From contig NC_026506.1 in assembly GCF_000182925.2 (NCBI RefSeq), forward strand, positions 1,116,001 through 1,180,000: a stretch of 64,000 nt of DNA, given 5' to 3'. The notes beneath the pieces were generated by a model, which searched no databases, was not told the origin of the DNA, and saw only the letters and a program-made list of their open reading frames with translations. How positions within the stretch are numbered: the stretch's first letter is position 1; each line of letters opens with the position of its first letter. Both the position numbers and the translations under genes were made by a program. Source of the DNA: Neurospora crassa OR74A. Its lineage: Eukaryota > Ascomycota > Sordariomycetes > Sordariales > Sordariaceae. Shown here piece after piece: positions 1 to 11,142 of this stretch.

Positions 1-2090
1 CGATCCATATCTAGGCTGGGCTCCGAATCGTCGCCCCTCGACTGCCTAAGCTGTCTGTCCATCATGACAAAAATCTGTCCCGAAGACTCCGACATTCTAT
101 CCGACTTCTTGTCGACGGATCCAGTGCTGATGCGGATCTGCGGTCGCTGATGCCCATGTGGTCGCGCGCTCAACGAGTGGGCCTCCATCAGGCGCATCGT
201 GCTGGCCGACGACTGCCTCGAAACCCTGCTGGTGGGGCTTTCGCTTAGCACAGAGTGGCGCCCATCTCTCGCGTCATCGCCGTCCATGTCGTCCCGGTTG
301 TCTCCATACTCGGCAAGGATATCCTCGCGCATGCGGGCGCGCTTCTGTCGCAGCGCTGCTAGCAACATCTCCTCCTGTCGAGTGACGGCCATGAATCGCC
401 CGCTGGCGTTGTCCTGGATGCTGCTGGTGTTGCTTCCACGCCGTCCTGGACCCATCCCTTCGCTTCCTAGGCTCCTACCGCTGTATACGGATCTGTTGTC
501 TGGCGCATACGCCCCAAACGTCTCGCTGCTGCGATTTTGAAGATAAAAGTCAACGCTGGTTGGCGACATGGGGGGCGTGGCATTGGTTTCCTTCTTCAAC
601 TGCGCAGATGCACCATGCATCGCGGTCTGGGAGGTGGATGTGCTGCCGATGGAGAGACGGGAAGTCTGGTACAGCAACGATGCTGCCTGCTGCTTCGATG
701 AGCTTGTTTTGTGGGAGCTGCCTCGCGAAGAGCTCTTCCTCGAAACATCAGTTGCCGCAGCACCTTCGGGAATAGGTAGAAATTGCGATTGCGTGCCGTA
801 CTGGGATCGCTTTGCTGACTTGGTCCGACTATAATCTGCTGTCAATGAGGCAGGTAGCGAGCTTGCGGAACGAGTGCTGGCTGGGCTCATTGGTCCCTGC
901 TCGCCCAACCCCATTGGCACGGCCAGCGAGTTCTGTGTAGACGGCTCATAGCTATCCTCCTCTGAATCCGATGAAAGAGACAAGACGCTGTTCATCTGGA
1001 GGTCAAGCTCGGTCATGCTGCGATCTGTCCGCTTCGAGGCCTTGGAGGTCCTGGTGTGACGACTCGAGATGCTTGCACTGTCCGCGTGAGGCGATGCTGA
1101 GCTGGAAGGGGTAAAAGCGTTGGACGGCGGGCCCTCGGGCTGCTTGGGTGTTTGAACGGGTCGACCGCTCGGTGCTGGCGGGAACAGAGACAGGGAAACC
1201 CTTCTTGCAGCAGGATTCAGAGGCGGCGCTGGAAATGAAGAGACTTCTTCGTCAGGTGCCGGGCCCTCATCCACACCTGGCTTCTCGTACATCTCCTGCC
1301 CGGCCGAGTTGGCATAGGATTCCTGTTGGTAGCGTTCGTAATCTGTCCTTTCCGTCCGGCGCTTCGTCGGCTGCTGGCTCATGTCGGGCGTTGTCGGCAT
1401 AGCTGGAGAGTTGGTAATCATATCTGCCCCGAGAACATGGGCGCTGTAGTCAACCAAATCAGGCTTCAGGTGTTTGGAAGTCTTGGATTTCAGTATGCGG
1501 GAGGAGATATCAAGCATGGATGACTTCTTTTTCCTGATCTTCGCTTCGGGTATCGTCTCTGGAATGCCGTTGTCGTAATCAAGTAGTTGATGGGCCTTGG
1601 ATGGTAGTTGTTTGGCCATGGCCGAGTTTTGTGTTTGTTGCTGTTGTAGCTGGTGCTGCTTGTCGTAATACGATGCGATTGTCGAGCTAGACTGTCGTCG
1701 TTGTTGATGAGAAGTGTTGGCAACCTCGTAGTTCATGGCTTCGGGCCTTTCGTGATGTTGCCAGCCCGAATTCCTTGGGGCCGGTTCTGGCTCGTTATCC
1801 CACCGTCTTCCGTGGGCAACGGACGCTTCCGCATCATTGTGATGAGCCCTTCGCCGACCAGCATCTCTCTCGTTATGATGAGCTGCGCCCGAAACAGGGG
1901 CGTTGCTGATGGCCGGACTAGCTCGTATTTCCCATGGAGAATCGATGTTGATCTCCCCCGTGCCAAGGATCTTTTGTGCCTTGGTTAACGGGCCAGAAGG
2001 TGGCTGTGGTTGAGGAGGAGGAGGAGGCGGAGGGACCGGCTTGGCTTTCCGGCCCGGTATGGAAAAAGGAAACTTTGATCGAGGGCCCAT
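1..2090 (-). CDS. Large disordered hypothetical protein, 5' part (runs off the window)
   Basis: One open frame runs without a stop from an ATG at 2090-2088 to base 1, about 696 codons, so the 3' end lies outside the window. I do not recognise a named domain. Near the N terminus is a proline run of seven residues followed by a Ser/Pro/Gly-rich stretch. There is a glutamine-rich patch around residue 160, and most of the rest is Ser/Thr/Arg/Gln-rich, as in intrinsically disordered fungal proteins. The most ordered-looking part is near residues 560-590 (EEMLLAALRQKRARMRE, about 190-390 on the window), a charged helix of a kind seen in fungal proteins of unknown function. No intron is needed. The ATG was chosen because the frame is open and compositionally uniform from it; a longer overlapping frame at 1918-2814 is low-complexity and probably accidental. 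The 5' leader probably lies in 2091-2900. Function unknown. Confidence 0.82.
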   Translation of the reverse strand, partial: MGPRSKFPFSIPGRKAKPVPPPPPPPQPQPPSGPLTKAQKILGTGEINIDSPWEIRASPAISNAPVSGAAHHNERDAGRRRAHHNDAEASVAHGRRWDNEPEPAPRNSGWQHHERPEAMNYEVANTSHQQRRQSSSTIASYYDKQHQLQQQQTQNSAMAKQLPSKAHQLLDYDNGIPETIPEAKIRKKKSSMLDISSRILKSKTSKHLKPDLVDYSAHVLGADMITNSPAMPTTPDMSQQPTKRRTERTDYERYQQESYANSAGQEMYEKPGVDEGPAPDEEVSSFPAPPLNPAARRVSLSLFPPAPSGRPVQTPKQPEGPPSNAFTPSSSASPHADSASISSRHTRTSKASKRTDRSMTELDLQMNSVLSLSSDSEEDSYEPSTQNSLAVPMGLGEQGPMSPASTRSASSLPASLTADYSRTKSAKRSQYGTQSQFLPIPEGAAATDVSRKSSSRGSSHKTSSSKQQAASLLYQTSRLSIGSTSTSQTAMHGASAQLKKETNATPPMSPTSVDFYLQNRSSETFGAYAPDNRSVYSGRSLGSEGMGPGRRGSNTSSIQDNASGRFMAVTRQEEMLLAALRQKRARMREDILAEYGDNRDDMDGDDARDGRHSVLSESPTSRVSRQSSASTMRLMEAHSLSARPHGHQRPQIRISTGSVDKKSDRMSESSGQIFVMMDRQLRQSRGDDSEPSLDMD

Positions 2091-2296
2091 GATGGGCCTT
2101 TTTTTTCGCTGTAGAACAATGGAAAACTATAGAGGTTGCGCGGATCCGGTAGACATGCGGTTTCTGGGTTCCAAGGCGCAAAACTCCAAACAGACCCAGG
2201 CCTTGAGGTTCGAAAGAGTTGATCAACGAGAGGGAACCATGAGAAGTAAAGTTTTGTTCGATGAGAAGTCGCTCGGCGGTGGAGAGGTTTTTTTTT

Positions 2297-2317
2297 GTGT
2301 GTGTGTGTGTGTGTGTG
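2297..2317. repeat. GT dinucleotide microsatellite
   Basis: About ten GT units after a short T run, in the presumed 5' leader of the minus-strand gene that starts at 2090. Confidence 0.95.
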
Positions 2318-4593
2318 CGGAAGAAACGCTCGGTGGAAAATACTGTTGTTGTTTTTTTTATTGGTTCTTGTTGTTTTCCCTGAAGTCGCGCAAGATGCCG
2401 AGCTGTCAAAAAAGGTGGTGGAGATATGTCACTCAAAAGGTTTGCGTCAAGAGCTGCAATTCCGGGATCCAGCAGCAATAAGTCGTCGAAATCGGTCAGA
2501 GGTGAAAAGAGGCGTCCCGGCGATTCCGACCCAGGCAGGCGGTCATCTCTTGGGTGCAAGGAACAGCCTGACAGTGAAGCAAAAACAAACAAAAGGGAAA
2601 TAGGATCGGGAGTGTACTTGAGTGGTGTGGGAGAAGCCGAGAATATGAGAAAAGAGGCCCGAGAAGTTTGCTGCCGTGTCCTCCTTTTTCCCTTAGCCAA
2701 GTATGCGAAAATCATCGCTGTCCTGGCCCCGGGAATGGCAGTGGACAGGATCCCCGGCAGCGGTTTTGGAGTCGGGGGGTCCACCGAGACCGATGCTCCA
2801 AAATTGTCACCCAAAACGTGGCTCCCTTTGCAGTGCCGGGGGGTGGTGATGGAGGGAGATATCTCACCAGGCTCCCCCCTGATCAGCTAGGGAAAAACAC
2901 GTGTACTGTGTACTCCGATACAGGTAGTCCCCAGGCCTAGTAGGACTTGGCGATCGAAAAGCGAAGTCCTCCAATATGGTCCTCTCAATTTGTATCTCGT
3001 TGGAGATTACCTCTACACTACATACACTATGGTACAAGGTGGCGTTGAAGGACCGGAGGTGACACAACATGGAAGCATCTGGCAGTCTGACAGCAACTCG
3101 CAAATGCCATTGGATCCCAAGGAGGCAAAAGGCCCAGCAGTGTATGCCGTGTCCCTTGGAACTTTATGCCACGGGCGCCACCCTTTTGGTTATTCGTCCG
3201 GCATTAATTTCCTGTACCGGTTGTTGTTTGTGGTGTTGAGCTCACGTGAAGCTGCAGAAGTGAGCTGCATAGAAGGAGGACGGAAGGTCGAGGGATGGAC
3301 GCTGTTCGCGGTACAATAGTACACAGTAGTGTACGAGTGCACGGTGCTTAATGGGAATAGTGTCGAAGAGGATTGGGTCACCCGAGGTCCCTGGAGATTT
3401 GCTCCATGGGTACATGGGTGTAGCAGAACTGGTTCCTGTGTTTTCTTTTTTTTTTGTCTCTTTTTTTTTTTGTCTGTCTCATTTTTTTTTTCTTTTCTCC
3501 AAGTCGTCCTCCACCGCTTTGAAAGTCCGCTGACATATTGCTCTTGATTCTCTTTGTTTCTGATATTGCTCGATCGAGCCCCGACGTTTTGGCTATGGCG
3601 TTGCAGAGGGCGAGACTTGACAAGAACAGCCAAATCCTCATGGCACAAATCATAACCTCGTCCAGAAAGCCAAAAGGATCAAGTGATGAATGGCGAGGAG
3701 GATAGCGAGAGTTGTTGCTCTGCTGTCATGTCTGCGTCAAAGATTTGCTTCCTCATTGACCGCCGTGACAGAGACTGCTGAACATCTCTTGGCGCTGTAA
3801 TTAGGGTGCGGACACATCATGGGATTGCCCTTGTTGCCATGTCTGATGTGCTCCCAGCATTGCCAGTATCGTCCCTTTTGCGCATTTCCCAGCATGACGA
3901 TGATTTGGTGGGCATCTCGTCGGCGACCTTGTTAAACGACGCTGCAATAAAGGGTCTCGACGCGAGTTGATTGATGGTGACTGTTTCTGGTGGACCAGAG
4001 TGCTGATCACCAACAGTTCATATCGCGGACCCTGGAGGAAGATCCAGAGGACGGCGATCTCGTGGTGCAAGTCAAGCAGCAGAACTACTCTACTGTAAAG
4101 CCAAGATGTCGAAATGACGGGCACTGTCAGACAACCAAGCAGCAACTTAAAGTCCGTCGTGGGCTGGCGGGATATTGCGAGGTCTTGGTGCTCTAAAAGA
4201 AGGGAGATGAGCCCCGCCGAGTTTGAGGACAGGCTCAACCCCGCTGTGATGTCACTGGAAGCACCTTAGTGGTGTGCCCTGCCCTGTCCCTTGATCCAGA
4301 TGAGATGCCCCTGGTGCCTGGAACTCCGAAGCGGAACGGATTGAATCCATGGAATCTTTCAGCTCAGCTGCCCGCCCCTGACGGGAGGAGTCCAGGTCCG
4401 TCGCTGCAGGTGCTGCCGTCCCTTTTATGCCAGGGGCAGGCACCTCAGGCACATCCCGTTCGGTTCCCCAAGATCCCATGGAACTCAAATGCCACCTCAC
4501 CTAACGCCGCCACAAGCCCAGCCAGGTGCAAGCACGTGGAAGTCAAACGAACGCTCGGGCATCTCGAATCTCAGCCAAACTCGCGTCATGATA

Positions 4594-4595
<2 letters not shown>

Positions 4596-4632
<37 letters not shown>
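4596..4632. repeat. Poly(T) tract, 37 T
   Basis: An uninterrupted run of 37 T in intergenic DNA. It creates a false poly-phenylalanine frame. No target-site duplication or other retroposon mark was seen beside it. Confidence 0.95.
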
Positions 4633-4923
4633 CTCGCTGATTCGTCCCCCATTATTCCGCATCATGCAGCCAGGGCAAAGTCCATGCCGTTTGAGGTGTG
4701 CAGCAATCGGCGACTGCGAAGAGTGCTGAAGAGAAAAGCAAGTGATGAAGGATCAAGGACGGGACCTGTAACACACCCACGCCTGACTGGCCCGTTCGGC
4801 GTTACCTCAGCTCTAGGTCCGCGTCCAGTCATCCATTGATTGCCTCGGCTTCTTTCAATGCCGGCCGGCATCAATTTATCTTAACATCAGGCACCACAAA
4901 ACATGCCCGTCATCAGCCATATG

Positions 4924-4946
4924 CAGCAGCAGCAGCAGCAGCAGCA
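4924..4946. repeat. CAG trinucleotide repeat, about 7.5 units
   Basis: Short CAG microsatellite following an ATG; the frame it opens (146 codons) is built of this and a following CCA/ACC repeat and shows no domain. Confidence 0.95.
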
Positions 4947-5160
4947 TGAAGATCGAGTCCGAAAAGAGGCTGAAATTACAACCAAAACAGTCACATCACA
5001 GCGGACACTACCTACTCTTTGCAGTGAGTGGTGCTATCTAAATCATGACATTTTGTACCGTAGTGTACCTGCGCAGCATTTCGCAGCGTCGCATCCGGCC
5101 CCAGTCCTCATCAAAAGTTGCAGCATTGCCCTGGCCAACATTGGCACGCTGACATTGGAT

Positions 5161-5210
5161 CCACCGCCATCCACCACCACCACTTCCACCACCACCACCA
5201 CCACCACCAC
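5161..5210. repeat. Imperfect CCA repeat
   Basis: CCA/ACC repeat with a few interruptions, intergenic. Confidence 0.9.
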
Positions 5211-5348
5211 GACCCTCGCTCATTCTGTTTCTGTTTCTTTGCGTGAAACAAATATCCCCGTCTTGTCCAAAACACGCGATACCACTACAAAATATGAAGC
5301 CCGTTATTATCGAAAACATCGCCAGCGACCTTGCTCACTCTGACACCC

Positions 5349-5376
5349 GAGAGAGAGAAAGAGAGAGAGAGAGAGA
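5349..5376. repeat. GA dinucleotide repeat
   Basis: GA microsatellite with one AA interruption, intergenic. Confidence 0.92.
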
Positions 5377-7146
5377 TCTGTGGTAGTCTCGCACCGGAGA
5401 AAGTGTCCGTCATAGGTGGTCAGCCTCCTCCAGCTTTGACAAGCAAGCCTCTTCCAGCTTCAACGACACGACCTCGAACACGACAAGACCACCACCACTA
5501 CCAAGACCTTTCAAGTGAGGATACGAGCCCCTGCTGGGTGTCTAGCCGTTGTGGCTAGGGCCGGTAGCTACCGAGATGAGCTAGGTCACCATGGGCCTGT
5601 TAACATGAGACCCAGACAGGCCCTTCATGCCACCATCGTGCCCTACCATGGGGGATCGACAGAGGCCTAGAGATCACGAGAATGGCATGCCCCATACTCA
5701 TTATATATCTGCATGCAACCACATGGATGGCATGTCGACATCAGCACCCTCTCTTTGAGGTTACTATCTGTAAGTGGCAGCTTGATCATCACCTCTACGG
5801 CACCAGGGACACCGAAAAGGTACTACTGGAGACTATCTCGCCTCACCGGGCAGCTCGCTACAGCCTCTCAGCCACCATAAGCCGATACCTGACCACTCTC
5901 CATTGGATCTTTTCGGCATAAAACCTATACATACAAGCGACCCTTCGCGTGTGTCCTCTTTTCTTCTTCTCCTCTTTCCCCTCCCCCTTCCCCTCCGCAG
6001 GGCTATTTTCAGTGCTTATGTGGATAGACCGCAGCTCCTTCAAGTCCAGACCGATGCTGAAATGCATAGAGGGGGTGGACCGTGAGATTGTGATAACCCA
6101 AAAGCCCCTGTTTCCCTATCAGGGTCACCATCACCGCCAACATGTTTTAAACATCCAAAGGAGGAAGATCGGCGGCTGGCTATCATATCACGAAACGATG
6201 GACAGGGCCTACCTATATCATCGTTAATTCGTCCGGGAATTTTACACTCCGGGGTTCAACACGCCGGCGCGCGCCAGTCGCACGACATGCTCAGGGGCAG
6301 CTAAGGGCTAACGGTAGCACTAACAGAATCAGGTGAGGATTAGAGCTAAAGCTGTTAGGCACCTCATTCTTGACCCACCCCCTTCATATGGGCATTCGGT
6401 CATGGCTAGACCGGATCCGAGCTGGCGTCGTTTGTTGGTTCGGTTGGCCGGGCCTTCTCCGCCTTCTCGGCTCCGTGGTAGCCGCTGCCGGACTTCCGGG
6501 CTCCGGTGCGGTAATTTGTTATCGTCTGCCGTCACATCCTGCAAATGAACATCATGCCCAAGACCGGTTACACAAGTCCAGAACGGCCCCGCTCTTCCCG
6601 GCGACTACCTTGCTTGCTCCCGTCCAGACTCGGGCCTTCGCGCCCTGTTCCTCCACTCCCCCGCATTGCAAGCAAGTTCGCTTTCAACATCGGCCGGTCG
6701 GCACTGTTCCCCATGTCTCAATGTCCAATTTCCAAATTTACCGCAACTCGACCCTTTTTTTTTTTTCTTGTCCCTAGCGTATCGCGACATCAACCCATCT
6801 GTAACGCTCTGCGACGCTCTGCAACTATAGGGCTGCCGATCGCCAACATCCGTTCACGCAGCTTGACTGCACATGGATCGATGTGTCGCATATGCAATTT
6901 CAGGCCCCCTCGGCATCGGGGGACAAATTGATCTCTTTGGAGATACAACAAGTGTGTTCCGGATAGGGATAAATAAGAGAGGTGTCATGAGAGCGATAGA
7001 GGCTTGTCGTGAACATGGGTAAAAGTTCGACAGTCCCTCCTCCTGCCAACACCTTCCATAAACAAAACAATCGGCCAATCAGGCGACTTCCGATGACCGG
7101 TCCCATCTCATCCCCCATCAGTCAGTGAGTCGGGTGTTCGTCCGTT

Positions 7147-7147
<1 letters not shown>

Positions 7148-7193
<46 letters not shown>
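7148..7193. repeat. Poly(T) tract, 46 T
   Basis: Uninterrupted T run, the longest homopolymer in the window, 145 bases upstream of a CAA repeat. Runs of this length commonly suffer length errors in sequencing, so the exact number is uncertain. Confidence 0.95.
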
Positions 7194-7337
7194 CTTTCTC
7201 CCTATCCTCGTCCCTCCATCTCATCAGCCTTCCATAATACTCCCTGTCGCTTCCCGAGAGACAGTTCTCTCTTACTGCCCTATTTCTCACCATACAACAA
7301 CTTACTACTTCACCTCTTCCAGGCTATCATCTCCGAG

Positions 7338-7338
7338 C

Positions 7339-7388
<50 letters not shown>

Positions 7389-7389
7389 C
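7338..7389. repeat. CAA trinucleotide repeat, about 17 units
   Basis: Perfect CAA repeat. In one frame it reads poly-Gln, but that frame also reads the poly(T) as poly-Phe and has no other content, so it is not called a gene. CAA repeats are common in 5' leaders of filamentous fungi. Confidence 0.95.
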
Positions 7390-8321
7390 TCTACAGGTCA
7401 TCTAATAAACTTGTCAATAAGTAAATTCAGACAACTTTTTGGTCGTTCCTATCACCAGTTGCAGTCTTCCACATCTGCTACTTCCTTGACATTCAAGCCA
7501 AGTACGAGAATGTCTCCCGATATCTCAGTAAATCAGAATCATCAACCTATCAGAGGTCCCCTCGGTCGGTCCCGTCCTCGATCAGGCCCATTTAGTTCCC
7601 ATTCAGATTATCTTTCCCAACTTCTCTGGGCTCAGCTGTCCACTTTGTCATTTACTATGTTATATCTCTCAACAGCTTGGCTTTACTAGTCAGTCCATCG
7701 TCGGCATCAGTTCGGTATCCGGGATCTGATCTGCCGTCTCTCGGAGCGCATCTACATAACCATCTGCATTAACGTGCGTACCTGCTGCTTTCTCCGCAGG
7801 CACTCTGCTCTGTGTACATACATATCTGTTGTTAATTTGCTGCTTGTCCTGCTTCGTCTATGCGGCGTTACCCTGCGGCGGAGCTTGTCCATCTGCTAGA
7901 CTAGCTCTCCATCCCCCCCCTGGCAACAACATCTTGGCACCTGTCCGTTTGGGAAGGTGAAGCAACACCACCAAGAAGAACGTGCCAACCATCTCACCAA
8001 TCAACGCAGCTGTCCCGGTCATAACGTTACTGATTACAGCAAGTGGGATACCATCGTTTGCCGATTGTTCTCTGTCATCGCGCTGTGATTTCCCTGAATT
8101 GGTCAAGATCGTGCGATAAGCGGGTGTAACATCGCGGGATGCTTGATTTTGTTTTTTTTTTCTTTCTACTCGCAATAAACCATCCAGGCATTTCGCGACT
8201 GGTCCCCACGTGTACCACGATTCCGTGGCACTCTTGCCCGTTCGGCTCGGTCTGGCCTCGGAGTACCACCACTCAAAGAGGTATGTAGTATGTAACTGTA
8301 TGTAGCTGGGGGAAATTTCTT

Positions 8322-8329
8322 TATAAAAG
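8322..8329 (+). promoter_or_regulatory. TATA box of the secreted nuclease gene
   Basis: TATAAAAG lies about 150 bases before the ATG at 8479. A GA tract follows at 8372-8398, in the expected 5' leader. Motif and spacing are seen directly; use as a core promoter is inferred. Confidence 0.5.
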
Positions 8330-8371
8330 CTCAATGGGCTGCTGCCCCCGATCGCCAATGTCCGAGTCAGA

Positions 8372-8398
8372 AAGAGAGAGAGAGAGAGAGAAAGAGAG
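8372..8398. repeat. GA repeat in the leader of the nuclease gene
   Basis: GA microsatellite with an AAA interruption, between the TATA-like box and the ATG at 8479. Confidence 0.9.
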
Positions 8399-8478
8399 GT
8401 AGAAAGATCTTCAGTGGTTTGCCCTCCGCGGAAGTGTTCTCATCATCCGTCACTTCTTAAAACTACTCCTCCTCCATC

Positions 8479-10526
8479 ATGAAGGGCGTTCTCTGCTGGG
8501 CCGTTGCCGGCTTGCAGCCTCTCCTCTCCGCGGCCTTGACTATTTCCGAGATCAACGGCAACAGGTACATCTCGCCCTACAACGGCAAGACTGTCAGCGA
8601 TGTCACCGGTCTCGTTACTGCCAAGTCCTCCGCCGGTATCTACATCCGCTCGACCACCCCGGACGATGATGAGGCCACTTCCGATTCCATCTACGTCTTC
8701 AGCAGCACCATTGGCAGGACCGTCGACGTCGGCGACATCATCAACCTGGGCAGCGCCAAAGTGTCTGAGTACAGGTCTTCCAACACCTACATGTACCTGA
8801 CCGAGCTCACCAACCCATCGGACATCACCGTTGTGTCCAGCAACAACGCTGTCACTCCTCTCGTCATCGGCAAGGACACTCTCTCGCCTCCCACCGAGCA
8901 GTTCACCAGCCTCGACGAAGGCGACATCTACAGCGTCCCTAACGCTCAACATAACATTTCTGCCGTCAACCCTGTTCTGAAGCCCGCCCAGTATGGCCTC
9001 GACTTTTGGGAGTCCCTCACCGGCGAGTTGGTCACCGTCAAGGCCCCCACTGCCCTCAAGATCCCCAGCAGCTACCGGGATACCTGGGTCATCGGTGACT
9101 GGAAGGTCACTGGCAAGAACGACGCCGGTTCTCTCACCATGAGCGCCAAGGGTAAATTCTTTTCTTTTCTTTTCTTTCCTTTTCTTCTCCTTCCTTCCCA
9201 GATTCTGCCACAGAACTCATGTCTAATACCTGCTTCAAAAAAAAAAAGACTCCAACCCCGAAACCATCCTCATCGGCGCCCCCCTCGACTCCACCAAAAA
9301 CCCCACCACCACCAAGCTCGGCGACGCCCTCGAAGACATCACCGGTATAGTCACCAACACCTACGGCTTCTACACCATCCTGCCCCTCACCGCCATCAAG
9401 ATCAAGACCCCCTCCGCGCTCACCCCGCCCCCTACCAGCTTGGTCTCCTCCGGATCCTGCAACGGTCTGACAGTCGGCACCTACAACGTCGAGAACCTCG
9501 CGCCCACATCCGCCCACATGCCCAAGGTCGCCTCGCAAATCGTCAAGTACCTCAAGTCCCCCGACCTGCTCTTCATCCAGGAAGTCCAAGACAACACGGG
9601 CGCTACTGACGATGGTGTGGTGTCCGCCAACAAGACCTTGGCCACCTTGATCTCCGCTATCCAGAGTGCTGGCGGCCCGACTTATGACTATGTCACCATC
9701 GAGCCAGTAAATGACGAAGACGGTGGACAACCGGGTGGCAACATCCGCACTGCCTATCTTTACAACCCCTCCATCCTCAGTCTCAAGAACCCGAACCCGG
9801 GCTCCAGCACGGATGCCAACGAGGTCATCGTTGATGCCGAAACGGGCCAGCCGAGCCTCAAGTTCAACCCTGGCCGCGTGGACCCCCTTAACGCAGCATG
9901 GAGAGCTACGCGCAAGCCGTTGGTTGCCGAATGGATTGCCAAAGACGGAAAGAAGCCCTTCTTCACGGTGAATGTGCACATGACCTCCAAGGGCGGGGGT
10001 AGCAGTGTGCATGGCGATGTGAGGCCGCCGATTAATGGCGGGGTTGCGAAACGCACGCAACAGGCGGAGATTACGGCCAAGTTCATCTCGAAGATTTTGC
10101 AAGCCGACCCGGCGGCTCGTGTGATTGCTGCTGGTGACTTCAACGAGTTCGCCTTTGTCAAGCCGCTGACTACTTTTGCTGAGGTGTCGGGGCTGAAGGA
10201 GCTTGATGAGGCTTTGAACACTCCAGTTGAAAACCGTTATACCTAGTAAGTCCTCGCTCTTCTTTTGGTCGTCACGAATTTTTATCTTCCAGATCCATAG
10301 CTGACAGTCCAACCAACCAACCAATAGCTCCTACGACATGAACGCCCAGGCCCTCGATCACATGTACATCTCCCCTGTTCTCGCTTCCTCCAAGAGCAAG
10401 TTCCAGCACATCCACGTTAGCTCGTGGGTGACTGATTCTGCTGTTGTTTCGGACCACGATCCTAGCGTTGCGCTGTTCGATGTGTGCGGAGGCGCGGATT
10501 CGAATAAGAGGGTTCATAAGCTTTAA
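8479..10526 (+). CDS. Secreted endonuclease/exonuclease/phosphatase-family nuclease
   Basis: Three exons (8479-9151, 9249-10245, 10328-10526) give 622 residues; phases match at both junctions. The start is supported by a signal peptide of about 20 residues (MKGVLCWAVAGLQPLLSAAL). Residues about 20-310 form an N-terminal region of small beta-rich domains as in ExeM/NucH-type extracellular DNases. The DNase I-like fold starts near residue 325 and shows the family motifs in order: TYNVENL, LLFIQEVQD (metal-binding Glu), NVHMTSKGGG, AAGDFNEF (Asp/Asn) and SDHDPSVALF (catalytic Asp-His). By family this is a metal-dependent secreted phosphodiesterase, probably degrading extracellular nucleic acid for phosphate and nucleosides; the substrate is inferred. 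Intron 1 ends after an A-rich stretch; intron 2 is 82 bases. Its 3' end faces the 3' end of ad-8 616 bases away. Confidence 0.93.
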
Positions 10527-11142
10527 GCTGAAGAACATGTGATGTGACTTTGTCGAATTTTCCGATTGGATAGGTCTTGGATATAACAGGATGGAAGTCA
10601 TAGCCTGTGTATTATGTAAAAAATGGAATCATGTGAAAGAAGGATGTCGATCTGTACCTGTGCTTGGTGATGGTAGGTGATTTGCAAAGCTCCATGAAGA
10701 GACTCACAAGGGAACACCTGGTCAAAAGAAAAAAAAAACCAACGTTCTATTTTTTTCCAACAACCCGCAAAAAGTGACAAAGGCTAACCACACCGCCAGA
10801 GCCAACGAACAACCTCTATCTAGTTGTTGTAAAGATTCGAATCTCTGATCCGAAGCCGTTTAAATCATGTGATGTATAGTGTATAGGGGGTATCACTGTC
10901 CCTGGCGTTCTTATGTAGCGCAGTGCAGATGGGAAAAAGAGGAATGACGGATGAGATCATCATAAGTTAAAGCGCCCTCGCTTTTTTTTTCCTGTCGTTG
11001 TCCGTTCTCCTTATAGTGGTTGTTGTTGTAAATCATTGTTAATATGATATCATGTTTGTTCCTGTCCATGGTATCGTTGACGACGGAGTGTTGTACTTTA
11101 AATCCCACAAACCCAAACATAAACGCCTTTTTAGGTGGTAAT
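10527..11142. other. Convergent 3' intergenic region
   Basis: About 616 bases between the 3' ends of the nuclease gene and ad-8. It would hold both 3' untranslated regions. I see no gene and no clear poly(A) consensus. Confidence 0.7.

Larger units (their letters stand above)
2091..8321. other. Long divergent intergenic region, repeat-rich
   Basis: About 6.2 kb between the minus-strand gene starting at 2090 and the promoter of the plus-strand nuclease gene. Many short open frames exist on both strands but none has domain-like content, and several are only translations of simple repeats. It holds T, CAG, CCA, GA and CAA tracts (listed separately). The 7.1-7.7 kb part, with its pyrimidine-rich and CAA-rich stretches and an ATG at 7510 opening 59 codons, has the texture of a transcribed leader or a non-coding RNA, but nothing proves transcription. 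Confidence 0.6.

Noticed and set aside
1918-2814. 298-codon open frame on the minus strand overlapping the start of the first gene
   Set aside because: Its composition is that of a GC-rich leader plus microsatellite translation, and it overlaps in another frame the well-behaved frame starting at 2090.
4596-4632. Poly(T) as the tail of an antisense retroposed copy
   Set aside because: No target-site duplication and no recognisable source RNA next to it.
7125-7424. 99-codon frame with poly-Phe and poly-Gln
   Set aside because: Made almost wholly of a T46 tract and a CAA repeat.
9134-10324. 396-codon antisense frame across the nuclease gene
   Set aside because: Shadow of strong third-position bias in the real plus-strand exons; it also reads through two introns.
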